Shown here in pieces: positions 23,934 through 33,100 of a DNA stretch of 64,000 bases; positions within the stretch are counted from its first letter, which is position 1; each line of letters starts with the position of its first letter. This stretch comes from Lachnospiraceae bacterium (GTDB lineage: Bacteria > Bacillota > Clostridia > Lachnospirales > Lachnospiraceae): positions 1 through 64,000 of the forward strand of contig CAJTEM010000025.1 in the NCBI GenBank assembly GCA_910575255.1. The letters run 5' to 3'. The notes under the pieces were generated by a model. The model ran no database searches and was not told the origin of the DNA. It saw nothing but the letters and a program-made list of their open reading frames with translations. Made by a program: the position numbers and the translations under genes.

Positions 23934-24344
23934 TTATACGGGCCTAATTAAGTCATGCTCAAGCAATGTTTCAAATGTATTAACGGAGCCGCCATGCTCT
24001 ACTATTTTGCCGTTTATTACTTTGTCAATATTAACACCAGTAAATACCAGTTTTTTATGTGTCGGCTTTATTCCCATCCATTCCCCTTCATGTGTACCTT
24101 CCATAAGAATTTCAGATATTACATAATCGCCATCAGAAAATTGCCGTAATATTTTTATCGTATAATCCGGGTAAGTCTTTTTTATAGCAACAAGATGTTC
24201 TCTCATACCTTCTAATCCAAATGGTATTTTTTCATTACCAATATTAAGGCGGCAGTCTTTCGATATATACTGGTAGAGTTCTTGCAACGAGTTTTTTGAT
24301 ACAACCAATTCATAGAAATTCTTTACAATTTGTTTGTTTTCCAT
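23934..24344 (-). CDS. SnoaL/NTF2-like protein
   Basis: The 136-residue protein (MENKQIVKNFYELVVSKNSL onward) shows the SnoaL-like polyketide-cyclase or NTF2 fold pattern: an N-terminal helix, FGLEGMREHLVAIKKTYPDY, then strands including VISEILMEGTHEGEWMGI, KKLVFTGVNI and the final IVEHGGSVNTFETL. Members are small cyclases, isomerases or plain ligand-binding proteins, so no reaction can be assigned. It is AT-rich and sits between the histidine kinase and the ABC genes, unlike its GC-richer neighbours, so it looks recently inserted. Confidence 0.78.
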   Translation of the reverse strand: MENKQIVKNFYELVVSKNSLQELYQYISKDCRLNIGNEKIPFGLEGMREHLVAIKKTYPDYTIKILRQFSDGDYVISEILMEGTHEGEWMGIKPTHKKLVFTGVNIDKVINGKIVEHGGSVNTFETLLEHDLIRPV

Positions 24345-24351
24345 CTATATC

Positions 24352-24441
24352 CTAATCCTCCATTTTTGAATTGCAGTGCATCTTCTGTAAAAATATTATC
24401 AATTCAAACCACAGTTGGATTGCTTTTTCTCGTTTATTCAT
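24352..24441 (-). pseudogene. N-terminal remnant of a second NTF2-like gene
   Basis: A 29-codon frame, MNKREKAIQLWFELIIFLQK followed by nine codons and a stop, resembles the start of nuclear-transport-factor-2-like proteins (KAIQLWF-type helix) but ends almost at once. It directly precedes the SnoaL-like gene and probably is a decayed duplicate or leader frame. Confidence 0.35.
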
Positions 24442-24467
24442 AATACAGACACCTCGCTCATTTACTT

Positions 24468-25499
24468 TCATTTTGTAGGCAACATAATGGAAAATTCCGA
24501 ACCTCTGCCTGGCTCCGAAACCACTTTGATATAGCCGCCCTGCCGCGTTATGATCTCGCGGGCCAGATAAAGGCCAATGCCAACCCCCTGTTGTTCGTGT
24601 ACTTCTTCCTCACGATAGAAGCGCCGGAAGATGGCGGCCTGATTGCTTTCCGAAATGCCCTTGCCGGTGTCGGCCACTTTGATCTCCACATACATTTCCC
24701 ACAGTACCACCGACACAGCGATTTCCCCGCCTGCCGGGGTGTACTTCACCGCATTGTCCAGCAAGTTAAAGAGGGCTTCGGATGTCCACTTACTGTCATG
24801 GGAAACGGTCAAATCCTCCGGGCAGTCTACGGACACGGCGATTTCCTTTTTCTCGGCCGCATACACGATCCCACTCATGGCCTGTGCCACGGTATCAAAG
24901 AGGCGTCCCGGTTTCTTATCCAACTGGATCACGCCCGTTTCCAGCCGGGAGGTTTTCACAAGAGCTTGAAAGAGAAAGTCCAGCTTATCCGTCTGGCTGC
25001 GGATTCCCCGGATAAAGTCTGTGCGCTCTGCCTCTGTCATGGGCTTTTCCAGCAGGGTGTCCGTCGCCATTTTCAGATTGCTTACCGGCGTTTTTACCTG
25101 ATGGGAAATATCCGATACAAGGGTCTGTAACTCCTGCCGTTCCTCGTCCACCTTGCGACGGTTCTCCTGCATGATCTGGTAAAGTCTTGCCAGCCGGTGT
25201 CCGATTCTGGCAAGCTGGGTTTCGCTGTCCTCCGGGCGCTTTGGCGCTTCATTCCCAGCAATCATGTGGTCTAAGGTTTGGCACAGGTCTGTGGTAAACT
25301 GCGACAGCCGTTTTCCAAACGCCTGCGTCAGTACAAAAATCCCCACAAGGGCGCACAGCAGCAGCGCCCCGCCCGTTAGCAGCACCGCCGTCTGTTTTGT
25401 TACAAGAGACATGGCTATGGTGATCCCGGACATGGAGAGGACAAGTCCTATTGCAACCCGGTCAAACAGCCGCTTTACCGAAAGGTTTTGAAACTTCAT
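24468..25499 (-). CDS. Sensor histidine kinase with short sensor region
   Basis: This 343-residue membrane kinase has two adjacent membrane segments (about 14-34 and 38-60) separated by only a few residues, then a linker helix, a dimerisation/phosphoacceptor domain with His133 (SDISHQVKTPVSNL) and an ATPase domain (N-box LFNLLDNAVKYTP, G1 VADTGKGIS, G2 GVGIGLYLAREI). The near-absent outer loop resembles intramembrane-sensing kinases that take their signal from an ABC transporter. The ATG overlaps the response-regulator stop (ATGA), so the two are co-translated. An AT-rich insert now separates it from the ABC genes. Confidence 0.93.
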   Translation of the reverse strand: MKFQNLSVKRLFDRVAIGLVLSMSGITIAMSLVTKQTAVLLTGGALLLCALVGIFVLTQAFGKRLSQFTTDLCQTLDHMIAGNEAPKRPEDSETQLARIGHRLARLYQIMQENRRKVDEERQELQTLVSDISHQVKTPVSNLKMATDTLLEKPMTEAERTDFIRGIRSQTDKLDFLFQALVKTSRLETGVIQLDKKPGRLFDTVAQAMSGIVYAAEKKEIAVSVDCPEDLTVSHDSKWTSEALFNLLDNAVKYTPAGGEIAVSVVLWEMYVEIKVADTGKGISESNQAAIFRRFYREEEVHEQQGVGIGLYLAREIITRQGGYIKVVSEPGRGSEFSIMLPTK

Positions 25500-26188
25500 T
25501 TTGCCTCGCCTCCCGTCCATTGATAGCCCATACCGTAAACAGTCTTGATGTAGGGGGCGCCGCCGCCGGATTCGATCTTGCTGCGAATCCGGCTGATGGA
25601 GGTTGTCAGGGTGTGTTCGTCCACAAACCTTTCGTCTATATCCCACAGCTTTTCCAAAAGCTGCCCACGGGTCAGCACTTGCCGGGGATTTTTACGGAAC
25701 AGGTTCAGCATTTTATACTCCATCGGGGATAGGGTCAGGGGCTTGCCGTTTAGGGAAGCCGTCTGCTCCGAGAAGTCCAGAAACAGCCGCCCGTCGTCGT
25801 AAATGTCCTTGGCCGGTTTGTGGTGTTCCAGCATGGCAAACATGGCTTTGATTTTCCGCTGCAAGGCCCCGATCACAAAGGGCTTTGTGATGTAGTCCAC
25901 CGCGCCCACCTCATAGCCCCGTATCTGGTCGCTCTCCTGATCGTTGGCGGTCAGGAAAATCACGATGGTGTCCGGGTGCTGGGGCTTTATCAGTTTGCAC
26001 AGCTCAAAACCGTTCCCGTCTGGCAGGTTGATGTCCAGCAGCACTAAGTCAAATTCCCGCTGGCGGATGGCGTTGGCTGCGGTTCTGGCGTTTAGGGCAG
26101 CGGTCACGCCGTAGCCGTCTGCGGTCAGGTTATAGTCTAACATCTTATTCAAAAAACTGTCGTCCTCGACAATTAAAATCTGCTTCAT
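25496..26188 (-). CDS. OmpR/PhoB-family response regulator
   Basis: This 230-residue regulator has a receiver domain (Asp9, Asp10, phospho-acceptor Asp52 in LLDINLPDGNG, Lys in DYITKPF) and a C-terminal winged helix (FRKNPRQVLTRGQLLEKLWD; VDEHTLTTSISRIRSKIE). It should be phosphorylated by the overlapping kinase and bind tandem half-sites. Identical half-sites 11 bases apart lie before this gene, the ABC operon and the tandem-receiver gene, implying autoregulation and a three-promoter regulon. The start MKQILIVEDDSFLNK follows GAGGAT and matches family length. Confidence 0.95.
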   Translation of the reverse strand: MKQILIVEDDSFLNKMLDYNLTADGYGVTAALNARTAANAIRQREFDLVLLDINLPDGNGFELCKLIKPQHPDTIVIFLTANDQESDQIRGYEVGAVDYITKPFVIGALQRKIKAMFAMLEHHKPAKDIYDDGRLFLDFSEQTASLNGKPLTLSPMEYKMLNLFRKNPRQVLTRGQLLEKLWDIDERFVDEHTLTTSISRIRSKIESGGGAPYIKTVYGMGYQWTGGEAK

Positions 26189-26216
26189 ATCCTCACTTCC
26201 TTTGCTTTTTGCAGAT

Positions 26217-26249
26217 AGTATAACAGGCAAATGTCCGCGAAATGTTACA
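26217..26249 (-). promoter_or_regulatory. Autoregulated promoter of the two-component genes
   Basis: AAATGTCCG (26229-26237) and AAATGTTACA (26240-26249) repeat with an 11-base period and end 6 bases upstream of TATACT (- strand, 26217-26222). The distance places the bound regulator over the -35 position, as expected for an OmpR-type activator. Confidence 0.75.
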
Positions 26250-26383
26250 GCGGACGGATTTTTTCAAAAAAATATCCACCTCTATTATAATTTGATTTGG
26301 TTAGTGATACAAGGATAGCGTTTATATCTCACTAAAAAAACAGCATAATCATACCTGTTAGTCGGCATAATAAGGTTATTCCT

Positions 26384-26412
26384 TTGTGTAAATCGGCACG
26401 ATAGAATATATT
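26384..26412 (+). promoter_or_regulatory. Promoter of the XRE gene at 26.4 kb
   Basis: TTGTGT, a 17-base spacer and TATATT precede the ATG at 26427 by 14 bases. The flanking inverted repeat GTCGGCATAAT (26361-26371) and ATTATGCCGAT (about 26423-26433) could be an operator or an RNA hairpin hiding the start codon. Confidence 0.6.
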
Positions 26413-26426
26413 CGAGGTGAATGATT

Positions 26427-26783
26427 ATGCCGATTGATGATTTAACCGCTTTAGGGCAAAAAATGCGGGAAGCCCGAAAAGGAAAAAGCCTGACACAGCA
26501 GGAGCTTTCTGATTTGAGCCATGTATCTGTCAAGCAGATTGCCAAGATTGAAAAAGGGCAGATGAATCCGTCCTTTTTGATTTTGAAGGCACTGGCAAAG
26601 GTACTGCCGATTTCTCTGGATTCTTTAATCAATCCGGATGTTTCCCCGGAAGATGAGGGAGCCGGTCAGATGAAGATGCTGTATTGCAGCTGCCCGTCAG
26701 AAATGCGTGAAACCCTCTTGCACCATACGCAGGAAACCATGAAAGAACTAACCGAACTATCCGAGAAATTTGAAACGAATTGA
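26427..26783 (+). CDS. XRE-family helix-turn-helix regulator
   Basis: This 118-residue protein has an N-terminal Cro/CI-type domain (LGQKMREARKGKSLTQQELS; VSVKQIAKIEKGQMNPSFLI) and a helical tail (ETLLHHTQETMKELTELSEK), possibly for dimerisation. It is the only + strand gene in the ICE body, divergent from the two-component genes and facing the relaxase gene, and ends at a strong terminator. It is likely to repress transfer or the divergent promoter. The ATG at 26427 is favoured over 26421 by spacing from GAGGTG. Confidence 0.88.
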   Translation: MPIDDLTALGQKMREARKGKSLTQQELSDLSHVSVKQIAKIEKGQMNPSFLILKALAKVLPISLDSLINPDVSPEDEGAGQMKMLYCSCPSEMRETLLHHTQETMKELTELSEKFETN

Positions 26784-26829
26784 GCCGGTGAGTGAATTTA
26801 ACAAATTCCTCACCGGCTTTGTTCTTTTT
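26784..26829 (+). terminator. Terminator of the XRE gene
   Basis: GCCGGTGAG and CTCACCGGC form a perfect 9-bp stem followed by TTTGTTCTTTTT, overlapping the stop codon region of the XRE gene. Confidence 0.85.
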
Positions 26830-26841
26830 CGAGAAAAAGAA

Positions 26842-26984
26842 GGTTATCCCGTTCCGGGATAACCGTGGCAAGCAATGCCCCAGGATAGCCATCCGGCTCC
26901 TGGCGCTGCTTGTTGGGGATTCCCCAAGCCCCTTTGAACACAGAATTTCATTCTGTGGCTGCGCGTTCCTGCGGAACGCTTTTT
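26842..26984. repeat. Cluster of four hairpins beside the ICE relaxase gene
   Basis: Four inverted repeats follow each other: GGTTATCCCG-TTC-CGGGATAACC (26842-26864), TTGGGGATTCCCCAA (26913-26927), CACAGAAT-TTC-ATTCTGTG (26939-26957) and GCGTTCC-TGC-GGAACGC with TTTTT (26963-26984). The last could be a terminator. As a set next to the relaxase 3' end they are a candidate oriT or regulatory DNA; no nic motif is recognised. Confidence 0.55.
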
Positions 26985-27025
26985 ACCGGCCTGCGGCGGT
27001 GAGAAAATGCGAAAAAACAGGCGCG

Positions 27026-28444
27026 TCAGCGATCCTGCCCCTGTTCCTTTTCCCGGTCATTCTGGCGTTCCTCCCCATATCCCATCAGCCGGTCCACGTT
27101 GGCTTTTGCGGCCAGCAGTTCCCGCATTTCCTCGCGGGAACGCCGGTACTCGGCATAGTCTTTTTTCTTTCCTTCCAACAATGTTGCGTACTCGGCCTGC
27201 AAGCTCTTGACGGTGGGCAGCTTCTTGATACCCAAATCGTCAAATGCCTGTTTTGCCGCCTTGTGGAGCAGAATATCCGCTTCATGTTCCGCTAAAAATT
27301 TCTTGGAATATCCCGCCTTGCGGTAGGCCGCATAGACCTCGCGGGTCTTGGCGTAATTGATGATGTGGGTCCGCAGTGTGGCAATCTCCGCCATGCGGGT
27401 TTCCGCCGCCTTGATCTGCGCCGACAGCTCATTGTGGCGGGTGGTAGCAGCAGCCGCTTTTTCTTCCAAGACTGCATATTCCAGCAGGCCATGCTCGGTG
27501 AGGTAGTTCATCGTCTGCGCCATCTGTTTCAGATTGAATACCTTTGCCCAGCGCGCATAGCCAGCGCCTTTTCCGGCCTGCAATTTTGCCTGAATATCCA
27601 CCAGAAGATTGACCTTGGGAGTGGGAGTTGAAACCGCGTCTTTTCTGCGGGGCGTATGCTGCTTTTCTCCGGCAAGGACCGCCCGGATTTCATCTTCGCT
27701 GTACCCTTGTCCCAGCTTTTCATCCATGCGGGCAACATTCTTCCAGCCGGGGGCTTTGAGCCGGATTGCCTGTCCCCGGCGTGACACCTCACAACCCATT
27801 TCCGCAAGCAGCTTTAACAGAGCGTCAAAGTCAGCCGGTTTCTGTTCCAGCGCCTGGTCGATCATCATGCGGAGCTGTTCCCGGTGGGAGGGCTTTGCCT
27901 GATCCCCCAGCCATTTGTTGTAGCTTTTTCCATGCGGTTTTGGGTCCTCTACAATGGAATAGCCATTCTCAACGCAGATGGTATCATTCAGCCGCCGGAC
28001 CGCGCGGGTGCTGCCCCAGAAGTTTCGGAATTTCCGGTCACAGTTCACATTGACTGCGTTCCAGATGATGTGGTTATGGATATGGGATTTGTCGATATGG
28101 GTGCAGACCACAAAGGCGTGATTTCCCTTGGTGAACCGTTTGGCAAATTCCACGCCCAGCCGGTTGGCTTCTTCCGGGGTGATCTCACCGGGGACAAAGG
28201 ACTGCCGGACATGGTAGGCCAGCACATCGTCCGCGCCCCGTACCCGTCCAGTGGTGGAAATGTACTCACGTTTTGCCAGCAGAAACTCGGCGTCGGCTAC
28301 TCGGCTGTCACACGCAAAGCCGGTGACGAGCCTGCCGTTGTCTGTCTTTTGTGGGTTGGCTACATAGTCGATAATGTCACTGACCGCCTGGCTTTCGGTG
28401 CGGCCTTTGCCGGTGTGCAGCGGCATGATGCGTGTGGTTGCCAT
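27026..28444 (-). CDS. ICE relaxase (VirD2/MobA-type mobilization nuclease)
   Basis: This 472-residue relaxase should nick the ICE oriT and stay bound to the transferred strand. The N-terminal relaxase domain shows RTESQAVSDIIDYVANPQKT, a YISTTGR tyrosine region and the His-rich motif HIDKSHIHNHIIWNAVN (about 130-145). The rest is helical with a long coiled region and a charged tail. The start MATTRIMPLHTGKG lies behind GGAGGGAGG; longer upstream frames run through a hairpin. MobC and the helicase lie upstream on the same strand, the usual Tn1549-type order. Confidence 0.93.
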   Translation of the reverse strand: MATTRIMPLHTGKGRTESQAVSDIIDYVANPQKTDNGRLVTGFACDSRVADAEFLLAKREYISTTGRVRGADDVLAYHVRQSFVPGEITPEEANRLGVEFAKRFTKGNHAFVVCTHIDKSHIHNHIIWNAVNVNCDRKFRNFWGSTRAVRRLNDTICVENGYSIVEDPKPHGKSYNKWLGDQAKPSHREQLRMMIDQALEQKPADFDALLKLLAEMGCEVSRRGQAIRLKAPGWKNVARMDEKLGQGYSEDEIRAVLAGEKQHTPRRKDAVSTPTPKVNLLVDIQAKLQAGKGAGYARWAKVFNLKQMAQTMNYLTEHGLLEYAVLEEKAAAATTRHNELSAQIKAAETRMAEIATLRTHIINYAKTREVYAAYRKAGYSKKFLAEHEADILLHKAAKQAFDDLGIKKLPTVKSLQAEYATLLEGKKKDYAEYRRSREEMRELLAAKANVDRLMGYGEERQNDREKEQGQDR

Positions 28445-28470
28445 GATGGAATCCTCCCTCCATAACAAAA

Positions 28471-28490
28471 CGGTCTGCATACGCAGACCG
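28471..28490 (-). terminator. Hairpin ahead of the relaxase gene
   Basis: CGGTCTGC and GCAGACCG form a perfect 8-bp stem, followed on the - strand by TTTTGTT and then the relaxase ribosome site. It may end the upstream small-gene transcript or attenuate relaxase expression. Confidence 0.55.
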
Positions 28491-28560
28491 CTTGTTTCTT
28501 TTTATTCAACATTTTTATATCGGATTATCCTGTTTCATGCCAAAAGTAAATCACCCAAAG

Positions 28561-28875
28561 CTATCTGGCGTTTCCTTTTTCCCACTTCTCCAAACGGGAT
28601 TGACACAGTGCGGTAATTTCGTTTTTATCTTCCTCCGTCACATCTCTGCGTCCTTTTGTCCGCTGGATTTCCAGATAGCTTTCATAATCGGAAAGCAGAA
28701 GGTCAAAAAGCTCCTTTGGGGTATGGCAGACCATGCCGCTGCAATAGCCGGGTAATTCCCCTGTCCCATGAAACTCCACCCGGATATACCCATACCGGCT
28801 TTTGCAGACTTCCATTTCTGTATCCAATGCCAGATAGTCCCCAAAAATGTCTATCACCTGTTCAAATGACATCAT
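28561..28875 (-). CDS. Conserved hypothetical protein near the relaxase
   Basis: The 104-residue product (MMSFEQVIDIFGDYLALDTE onward) is acidic and soluble, with YIRVEFHGTGELPGYCSGMV and a C-terminal helix ending LCQSRLEKWEKGNAR. I recognise it only as a type of small protein seen between MobC and the relaxase in these ICEs. It starts behind AAAGGAG, has its own gap on both sides, and is flanked by hairpins, so it may be a separate transcription unit. Confidence 0.6.
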   Translation of the reverse strand: MMSFEQVIDIFGDYLALDTEMEVCKSRYGYIRVEFHGTGELPGYCSGMVCHTPKELFDLLLSDYESYLEIQRTKGRRDVTEEDKNEITALCQSRLEKWEKGNAR

Positions 28876-28949
28876 AGCAGTCCACTCCTTTCGTAAAACC
28901 CTGTTCTGCCGCTATTATCCATGATTCCGGCACATCCGGCAAGTTTACC

Positions 28950-29004
28950 GTCAAAAAGAAAAAGCGGAGGAAGGCGCGGCGAAGAACGCCGTTCCTCCCT
29001 CCGC
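28950..29004 (-). terminator. Terminator after mobC
   Basis: GCGGAGGGAGGAA-CGGCG pairs with CGCC-TTCCTCCGC across 28964-29004, and on the - strand the stem is followed by TTTTTCTTTTT. It closes the long transfer operon 20 bases after the mobC stop. Confidence 0.8.
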
Positions 29005-29024
29005 AGATGGAGCAAACTATCCGG

Positions 29025-29369
29025 TCAGGAGAGCTTGGAAAGCTGGGCCAGTATCTTCTGCACACCCTCCCAAAGCTGTTCCTGCCGCTGGGATATATCT
29101 TCCAAATCAGCGTCATAAACCCGCCCGGTTTCATGCACTTTACGGGTCAGCTGGTTTAAGTTGTTGCTGGAATAGCGCATCAGGGACACCAGCTCCTTCA
29201 GTTCCGGCAAATCCAGCTTTACCACATACCCGTCCAGCGCCATTTTCCGCAGATAGGCTTCCCGGTTGACGGTTCCAAGCTGGGCCATTTTCTGCTCAAT
29301 CAGGGCCAGCTCCTCCGGGGAAACCCGGAAATTCACCTGCACCTCCCGTTTCCGCTTTGCCGCGCTCAT
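29025..29369 (-). CDS. mobC: MobC-like relaxosome accessory protein
   Basis: This 114-residue DNA-binding protein should help the relaxase melt and nick oriT. The N-terminus (KREVQVNFRVSPEELALIEQ) reads as a ribbon-helix-helix motif, and the C-terminal part (LMRYSSNNLNQLTRKVHETG; DLEDISQRQEQLWEGVQKIL) is the MobC signature helix pair. It overlaps the upstream gene by four bases (ATGA) and is the last gene before a terminator. Confidence 0.92.
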   Translation of the reverse strand: MSAAKRKREVQVNFRVSPEELALIEQKMAQLGTVNREAYLRKMALDGYVVKLDLPELKELVSLMRYSSNNLNQLTRKVHETGRVYDADLEDISQRQEQLWEGVQKILAQLSKLS

Positions 29370-30172
29370 CGTTCCGGTTCCCGTTTCTTAGGGGCGGCGG
29401 GTCTGCGTTCCGGCGGCTCCTGTTTGAGTTTTTCCAGGACGGAGCCTTTCTCCGGGGCTTGAAGGACTTTCCGCGCCTGCTTCAAAAACAGGTCGGTCAG
29501 GCCGGGGTTGACCTTATCCACCACCAGGACATAACTGTGGCGGGGATCGCCGCCATCCTCCGGCATGGGGATTGTTTTCGCCCAGGCTTTGTTATCGCGG
29601 GAGATACGCCCGTCATGCTCCTTTTTCAGCACCGTATTGGCAAGGATAACCTGCATACGCTCCGGCCCGAACTGTTCCAGCACTTCTTTGACAGCGGCCT
29701 CGGTATTCAGGCGGTTATCCCCATAGTGGGCGCTGATGGCCTGCTCAATGGCTTCTTTGCAGGCAAGACTGGCTTGCAGGGAGGCGCGGTACTGCGCCAT
29801 CTCCCCATGCTCGGACGCATAGGCGGCGGAGTGGGGATAGATCGGGACGGCTCTCTGTTCCTCTTTTGCCCTGTGCATCTCATTTGCCCGTTCCTCAATG
29901 CTGTCCCGGATCACATCCATATAGCCGGTTTCCAGCTTTTCAAAATGGCGGTACACATCAGCCAGCGGCGAGGGGGAATCCAGAAGCGCCTGTGCCTGGT
30001 TATCGGAGAGTTCCAGTTCCTCCATCGCCAGCACAATGTCCTCCCGGACGGTGTACTCATAGGCATGGTTTAAGACCTCCTCCGGGGACTGGCTTTTCAG
30101 CCAATCCCGGAAGGTATCCTGTTCAGCGGCCATCTTCTCATAAAGGGCCGTATTCTTTTCGTTGCTGTTCAT
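29366..30172 (-). CDS. DUF3848/DUF3849-type ICE protein
   Basis: This 268-residue soluble protein has an N-terminal DUF3848-like helical domain (about 1-95; LYEKMAAEQDTFRDWLKSQ, HAYEYTVREDIVLAMEELEL) and a DUF3849-like region (about 100-180; PIYPHSAAYASEHGEMAQYR, AIEQAISAHYGDNRLN), ending in a proline- and lysine-rich tail. These domains occur beside ICE helicases and relaxases; their biochemical role is unknown. It begins one base after the helicase stop and overlaps mobC. Confidence 0.82.
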   Translation of the reverse strand: MNSNEKNTALYEKMAAEQDTFRDWLKSQSPEEVLNHAYEYTVREDIVLAMEELELSDNQAQALLDSPSPLADVYRHFEKLETGYMDVIRDSIEERANEMHRAKEEQRAVPIYPHSAAYASEHGEMAQYRASLQASLACKEAIEQAISAHYGDNRLNTEAAVKEVLEQFGPERMQVILANTVLKKEHDGRISRDNKAWAKTIPMPEDGGDPRHSYVLVVDKVNPGLTDLFLKQARKVLQAPEKGSVLEKLKQEPPERRPAAPKKREPER

Positions 30173-30173
30173 A

Positions 30174-33100
30174 TTATCTTGCCTCCTGTTCCTGTTGTCT
30201 GGGTTTCTTTTCCATGCTGCGGGGCGGGATGGGGCGTTTCAGCCCTTCCAGCACCGAGGGCCTTTCGCGTTTGGCAATCGCCGCTTCTGGACGGGACTGT
30301 CCCTTGCTGTCCATGTTCAGCTCCATATCCAGCTCCACCAGACGGGCGTTCTTGACCCGCAATTCCTCCTCATAGGGGAAGGCTTTGCCCACTTCCTCCT
30401 TCGCGGCGGCCTGCTGCTGGTAAAGGTTATCCAGCTGGACTTTTACGCTTTCCAACCGCTGGGGCATCTGGGAAAGCGCGTTGTCAATCCGGGTCAGGTT
30501 GCCGCGCGGGTCCGCGCCCAGGGCGGTACGGTGGGTCATGCGGCCTTTCAGTTGGAGCATATATTCCTTCTGAAAAGCGTCAAAGGTTACAAACATAGCA
30601 AATCCCCGGTAGCTGCCGACCTGCACCGGCTCGGAGCCTTTAACCTCCTTGCAGGCGTCCAGAAGGGCGGCTCCGGCGTTCTCTTTGTCGGTGAGCGTAT
30701 CGCCCCGGACTTCCATGCCGGTAAATCCGTCTGTTGGGTGTGGGTGCGCCGCCAGGGTTTCCATATCTGTTTCCAGGCCCTGGATAAAGCCTTTGTGTTT
30801 CTCGATCTCCTCCGGGAAGTGCTTTAACAGCTGATCTTCCAGCCGGTACTGCTTGCTCTGGTGGTCGGCCTTCATCAGCTTTAAGCGGGATACCTCCACA
30901 TCCAAATCCATACGCTCCTTGATGCGGGGGTCCCCGGCACACAGGGCCTTGATCTCCGCAAAGGACAGGGCGGTTTCGTCCACATCGTCACAGCTGCGGA
31001 CCGGGGATTTTGAAGTCATAATCTGCGAAATGAATTTCTGCTTGTTCTCCACCGTCTGCCAGAGGTATGCGTCGAAGGTCCCTTCGGTCACATAGCGGTA
31101 AACATGGACCAGCGGGTTCTGGTTGCCCTGGCGCTCGATCCGCCCTTTTCGCTGTGCCAGATCTCCGGGCCTCCAGGGGCAGTCCAGATCGTGAAGGGCC
31201 ACCAGCAAATCCTGCACGTTGGTCCCGGCCCCCATCTTCTGGGTGGAGCCTAACAGGACGCGCACCTGGCCGGAGCGGACTTTGGAGAACAGCTCCTTTT
31301 TGCGGACTTCGGTATTGGCTTCATGGATAAAAGCGATCTGGCTGGCGGGCATACCCTGTGCGATGAGTTTCTGCCGGATGTCCTCATAGACCGTAAAGGC
31401 CAGCGGTTTCTCCGGCTCTGGAACTGCCTGTTCCAGAGCGTGAAGTATCGGGTTATCCAGCGTCTTGGCCACCTTTTTGGAGCCAGCCGCCTGGGGTGTG
31501 GAAATGTCGCAAAACACCAGCTGGGTCAGCTTTTCCGGCTGTCCGTCCCGCCAGATTTGCAGGATATTGTCCACGCACTGGTTGACTTTTGTGCCGGGTT
31601 CGTCCGGCAGCATGGGGTTGATGATGCGCTGGTCCAGCCCCAGCTTGCGGCCATCCGAGGTGATTTTCAGCATATTGTCGGTTGATGGGTCAACGGTCCC
31701 CGAATGGACTTTGGCGGCGCGCTCGGAGAGGGCCTTCACCATATCCTGCTGGTGTCCGGTGGGCTTTGCCACGATGTTGTGGTATTCCACCTCCGGGGTG
31801 GGCAGGTCCAGCTGGTCGGCGGTCTTGATGTCCGCCACCTCTTTGAACAGGTTCATCAGCTCCGGCAGGTTAAAGAACTTGGAAAATCTTGTCCGCGCCC
31901 GGTAGCCCGTCCCCTCCGGGGCCAGTTCCAGGGCTGTCACCGTTTCCCCGAAGCGGCTGGCCCAGCAGTCGAAATGGGTCATGTTCAATTCCTGGAGCCG
32001 CTCATACTGGAGGTAGCGTTGGATGGTGTAAAGTTCGGTCATACTGTTGCTGACCGGCGTTCCGGTGGCGAACACAACGCCCCTGCTGCCGGTGATCTCG
32101 TCCATGTAGCGGCATTTGGCAAACATATCGGAGGATTTCTGCGCGTCTGTGGTGGAAAGCCCCGCCACATTCCGCATTTTGGTGTATAAAAAGAGGTTTT
32201 TATAATTGTGGCTCTCGTCCACAAACAGCCGGTCCACGCCCAGCTGCTCAAAGGTAATCACATCGTCCTTGCGGCCCTCGGCCTGCAATTTTTCCAGCCT
32301 TGCCTCCAACGATTTTTTGGTGCGTTCCAGCTGCTTGACGGTAAAGCGTTCCCCGCCGCTGGCCTCCACCTCGGCAATCCCGTCGGTGATCTCGTTGATC
32401 TGCTCCCGCAGCAGGCGCTCCTGCCGTTCCCGGCTGATGGGAATACGCTCAAACTGGCTGTGTCCGATAATCACCGCGTCATAGTCCCCGGTGGCGATTC
32501 TGGCGCAGAATTTCTTGCGGTTGTGGCTTTCAAAATCCTTTTTGGTGGTGACAAGGATATTCGCGGAAGGGTAGAGCCGTAAAAACTCGGAGGCCCACTG
32601 CTCGGTCAGGTGGTTCGGCACCACAAAGAGGGATTTCTGGCACAGGCCCAGCCGCTTGGATTCCATCGCGGCGGCTACCATTTCAAAGGTCTTGCCCGCG
32701 CCCACCTCATGGGCCAGCAGGGTATTCCCGCCGTACAGCACATGGGCGATGGCGTTTTTCTGGTGTTCCCGTAACGTAATTTCCGGGTTCATGCCCGCAA
32801 ACCGGATATGCTGCCCGTCATACTCGCGGGGGCGGATGCTGTTCATTTCCTCGTTGTACTGGCGCACCAGCGTCTGCCGCCGCTGTGGGTCCTTCCAAAT
32901 CCAGTCCCGGAAGGCTTCCCGGATCGCCATCTGCTTCTGGGCGGCAAGGGTGGTTTCTTTGGCGTTGAGTACCCGGCGCTCCCGCCCCTCGGCGTCCTCA
33001 ACGGTGTCATAGATGCGGACATCCCGCAGGTTTAAGCTGTCCTCCAGAATCTTGTAGGCGTTGGCCCGGTCGGTTCCGTAGGTGGTATTGGCGGCTACAT

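Noticed and set aside
20479-26188. A canonical BceRSAB bacitracin module
   Set aside because: The short-sensor kinase and FtsX-type permease are reminiscent, but the permease is larger with two FtsX halves and two soluble domains, and the order is interrupted, so I keep the general description only.
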